Made by a program: the position numbers and the translations under genes. Below are positions 16,159-16,909 of a stretch of DNA of 16,909 nucleotides, piece by piece; within the stretch, counting starts at the first letter, position 1; every line of letters starts with the position of its first letter. The notes beneath the pieces are model-generated. The model was not told the DNA's origin, did no database searches, and saw only the letters and a list, made by a program, of their open reading frames with translations. This DNA comes from Tannerella sp. (GTDB taxonomy: Bacteria > Bacteroidota > Bacteroidia > Bacteroidales > Tannerellaceae): the NCBI GenBank assembly GCA_031289445.1, contig JAITPL010000030.1:1-16909 (forward strand), written 5' to 3'.

Positions 16159-16267
16159 GTAGGGGCGTATTGCATACGCCCAAACATTATCATGGAAGAC
16201 CACAATAATCATGGGCAACCGCAATCGTGGAAGACCGCAATCGTGGGCGTATGCAATACGCCCCTAC
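16159..16267. mobile_element. MITE-like inverted-repeat element with perfect 23-bp arms
   Basis: The 23 bases at 16159-16181 (starting GTAGGGGCGTATTGC) are the exact reverse complement of 16245-16267. The 63-bp interior holds 16-bp repeats beginning ATCATGG or ATCGTGG at 16189, 16208, 16224 and 16240, the last running into the right arm. There is no coding sequence and no clear target-site duplication. A long stem-loop RNA or a transposase-dependent non-autonomous element are both possible. Confidence 0.7.
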
Positions 16268-16480
16268 GCCCGATTCCATATCAATAGGATTGTGCTTGCG
16301 TCATTGGTTTGTGCAAAGCCAATTCCTGATTCCTCCTTTCCACATCGGAGATTCACAGAAATAGAACACGGTATCACCCACACCTTGTTCGCTCCGTTCG
16401 GCGAAGTTTCCCCTGTATTTTCAGGACAAATAAATACTTGTTTACTTGACCGAAGGGATAAGCAGTTAAAAAAAAAGTAT
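16268..16480. other. Intergenic stretch with no recognised feature
   Basis: This gap lies between the inverted-repeat element and the plus-strand promoter. I see no gene, RNA or convincing terminator. TTCGC and GCGAA near 16388-16406 could pair only weakly. Confidence 0.4.
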
Positions 16481-16488
16481 TATCTTTG
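16481..16488 (+). promoter_or_regulatory. -7 box reading into the 21-bp array and the right-edge gene
   Basis: TATCTTTG followed by CGG on the plus strand matches TAnnTTTG. The upstream A-run (16468-16476) may help bending, but no -33 TTG is at the right spacing. Transcription from here would give a leader of about 350 bases containing the whole 16547-16797 array before the ATG at 16844. Confidence 0.5.
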
Positions 16489-16546
16489 CGGAATAATAAT
16501 GCAGAGAAATGACGATGACGATGGATATGGCGACATCAAGAAAAGA

Positions 16547-16797
16547 TGACGATGGAAGCCTGAAAAGTCAGGATATAGGCCGAGAAAGCGACGATGTAAG
16601 CCTGAAAAGTCAGGATGTAGGCCGAGAAAGTAACAATGGAAGTTGAAAAGACGACGATGGAAGCCAAAAAGTCAGGATGTAAGTCTGAAAAATGACGATG
16701 TAAGCCAGAAAAGTCAGGATGTAGGCCGAGAAAGTCAGGATGTAAGTCTGAAAAATGACGATGTAAGCCTGAAAAGTCAGGATGTAGGCCAAATGAG
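16547..16797. repeat. Minisatellite: 12 tandem copies of a 21-bp unit
   Basis: Twelve units from 16547 to 16797, all 21 bp except one of 20 bp (16631-16650). Two alternating forms are seen: TGACGATGTAAGCCTGAA-like and TCAGGATGTAGGCCGAGA-like, giving a partial 42-bp higher-order pattern. Eight units contain ATGTAA or ATGTAG, a start codon followed directly by a stop. The minus strand is open as a seven-residue hydrophobic repeat, which I treat as a by-product. Confidence 0.92.
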
Positions 16798-16843
16798 CGG
16801 AAATGATTGATAATAAATAGTATTTACTTAAAAACAAATTTGT

Positions 16844-16909
16844 ATGGCAGGAAAAATAATTGCAAAAAAGTTGCATGACATTGAGAATGCTATTTTGGGA
16901 GCCAAGAAT
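16844..16909 (+). CDS. Start of an unrecognised gene (partial)
   Basis: The ATG at 16844-16846 opens 22 codons, MAGKIIAKKLHDIENAILGA and two more, that run off the right edge. An in-frame stop (16829-16831) precedes it, so this is the first possible ATG in the frame. The fragment is basic and looks helical. No signal peptide is seen, and I do not recognise the family. It follows the 21-bp array by 46 bases, so its expression may depend on the promoter at 16481. No strong Shine-Dalgarno is visible, which is common in Bacteroidetes. Confidence 0.45.
   Translation, partial: MAGKIIAKKLHDIENAILGAKN

Noticed and set aside
16211..16549. Plus-strand 112-codon frame across the inverted-repeat element
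   Set aside because: It starts inside the element, crosses the promoter box at 16481 and shows no family features. Only its last 16 codons (from 16499) are discussed, as a possible leader ORF.
16610..16876. Minus-strand hydrophobic repeat protein (FQAYILT-like)
   Set aside because: It is the antisense of the 21-bp array plus the start of the right-edge gene, with no promoter or homology recognised.

Overview
The window reads as a chromosomal segment from a member of the Bacteroidetes, most likely order Bacteroidales. Five TAnnTTTG-type -7 boxes, the promoter signature of this phylum, sit upstream of genes. Many products are exported lipoproteins or periplasmic proteins. Several families are typical of the phylum: DUF4369-like/TlpA thioredoxins, the AAA-ATPase-like/PD-(D/E)XK protein, a GH3 enzyme with a PA14 insert, GH78, and the HEVGHTLGLRH metalloprotease. 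There is no SusC/SusD pair, so this is not a canonical polysaccharide utilisation locus. No rRNA, tRNA, transposase or CRISPR array is visible.

Layout, left to right. 1-94 is the start of a minus-strand membrane protein. 95-894 is almost entirely tandem repeat: a 7-bp array followed by 27 copies of a 21-bp unit. 895-1875 (-) is a TlpA-like lipoprotein with its own promoter at 2160-2190. 2303-3871 (-) is an AAA-ATPase-like/nuclease-fold protein. 3947-6547 (-) is a GH3 glycosidase, 6746-7624 (-) a Tat-exported aldo/keto reductase, and 7690-8568 (-) a secreted SMP-30/gluconolactonase-type protein; these last three may be co-transcribed. A divergent promoter region at 8569-8724 separates them from a plus-strand pair, 8725-9903 (acyltransferase) and 9900-10688 (fumarylacetoacetate hydrolase family), which overlap by ATGA. 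10827-13484 (-) is a GH78 alpha-L-rhamnosidase, 16 bp downstream of 13501-16035 (-), a large zinc metalloprotease. 16036-16843 is non-coding: an inverted-repeat element with perfect 23-bp arms, then a plus-strand promoter and a 12-copy 21-bp repeat array leading to the start of a new gene at 16844.

How the genes may work together. GH3 and GH78 enzymes, an exported lactonase-type protein and an exported oxidoreductase suggest handling of plant-type glycans in the periplasm or at the cell surface. The acyltransferase is a lipid-metabolism enzyme, and the FAH-family protein coupled to it is cytosolic. The pathway links are inference only.

The most unusual aspect is the density and regularity of tandem repeats. 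Arrays with periods of 7 bp (three arrays) or 21 bp (two intergenic arrays and a short one inside a gene) occupy several intergenic regions. The same 21-bp periodicity appears inside the FAH-family gene, as part of an extra in-frame segment of about 60 codons. Two genes end with their stop codon inside a heptamer array.
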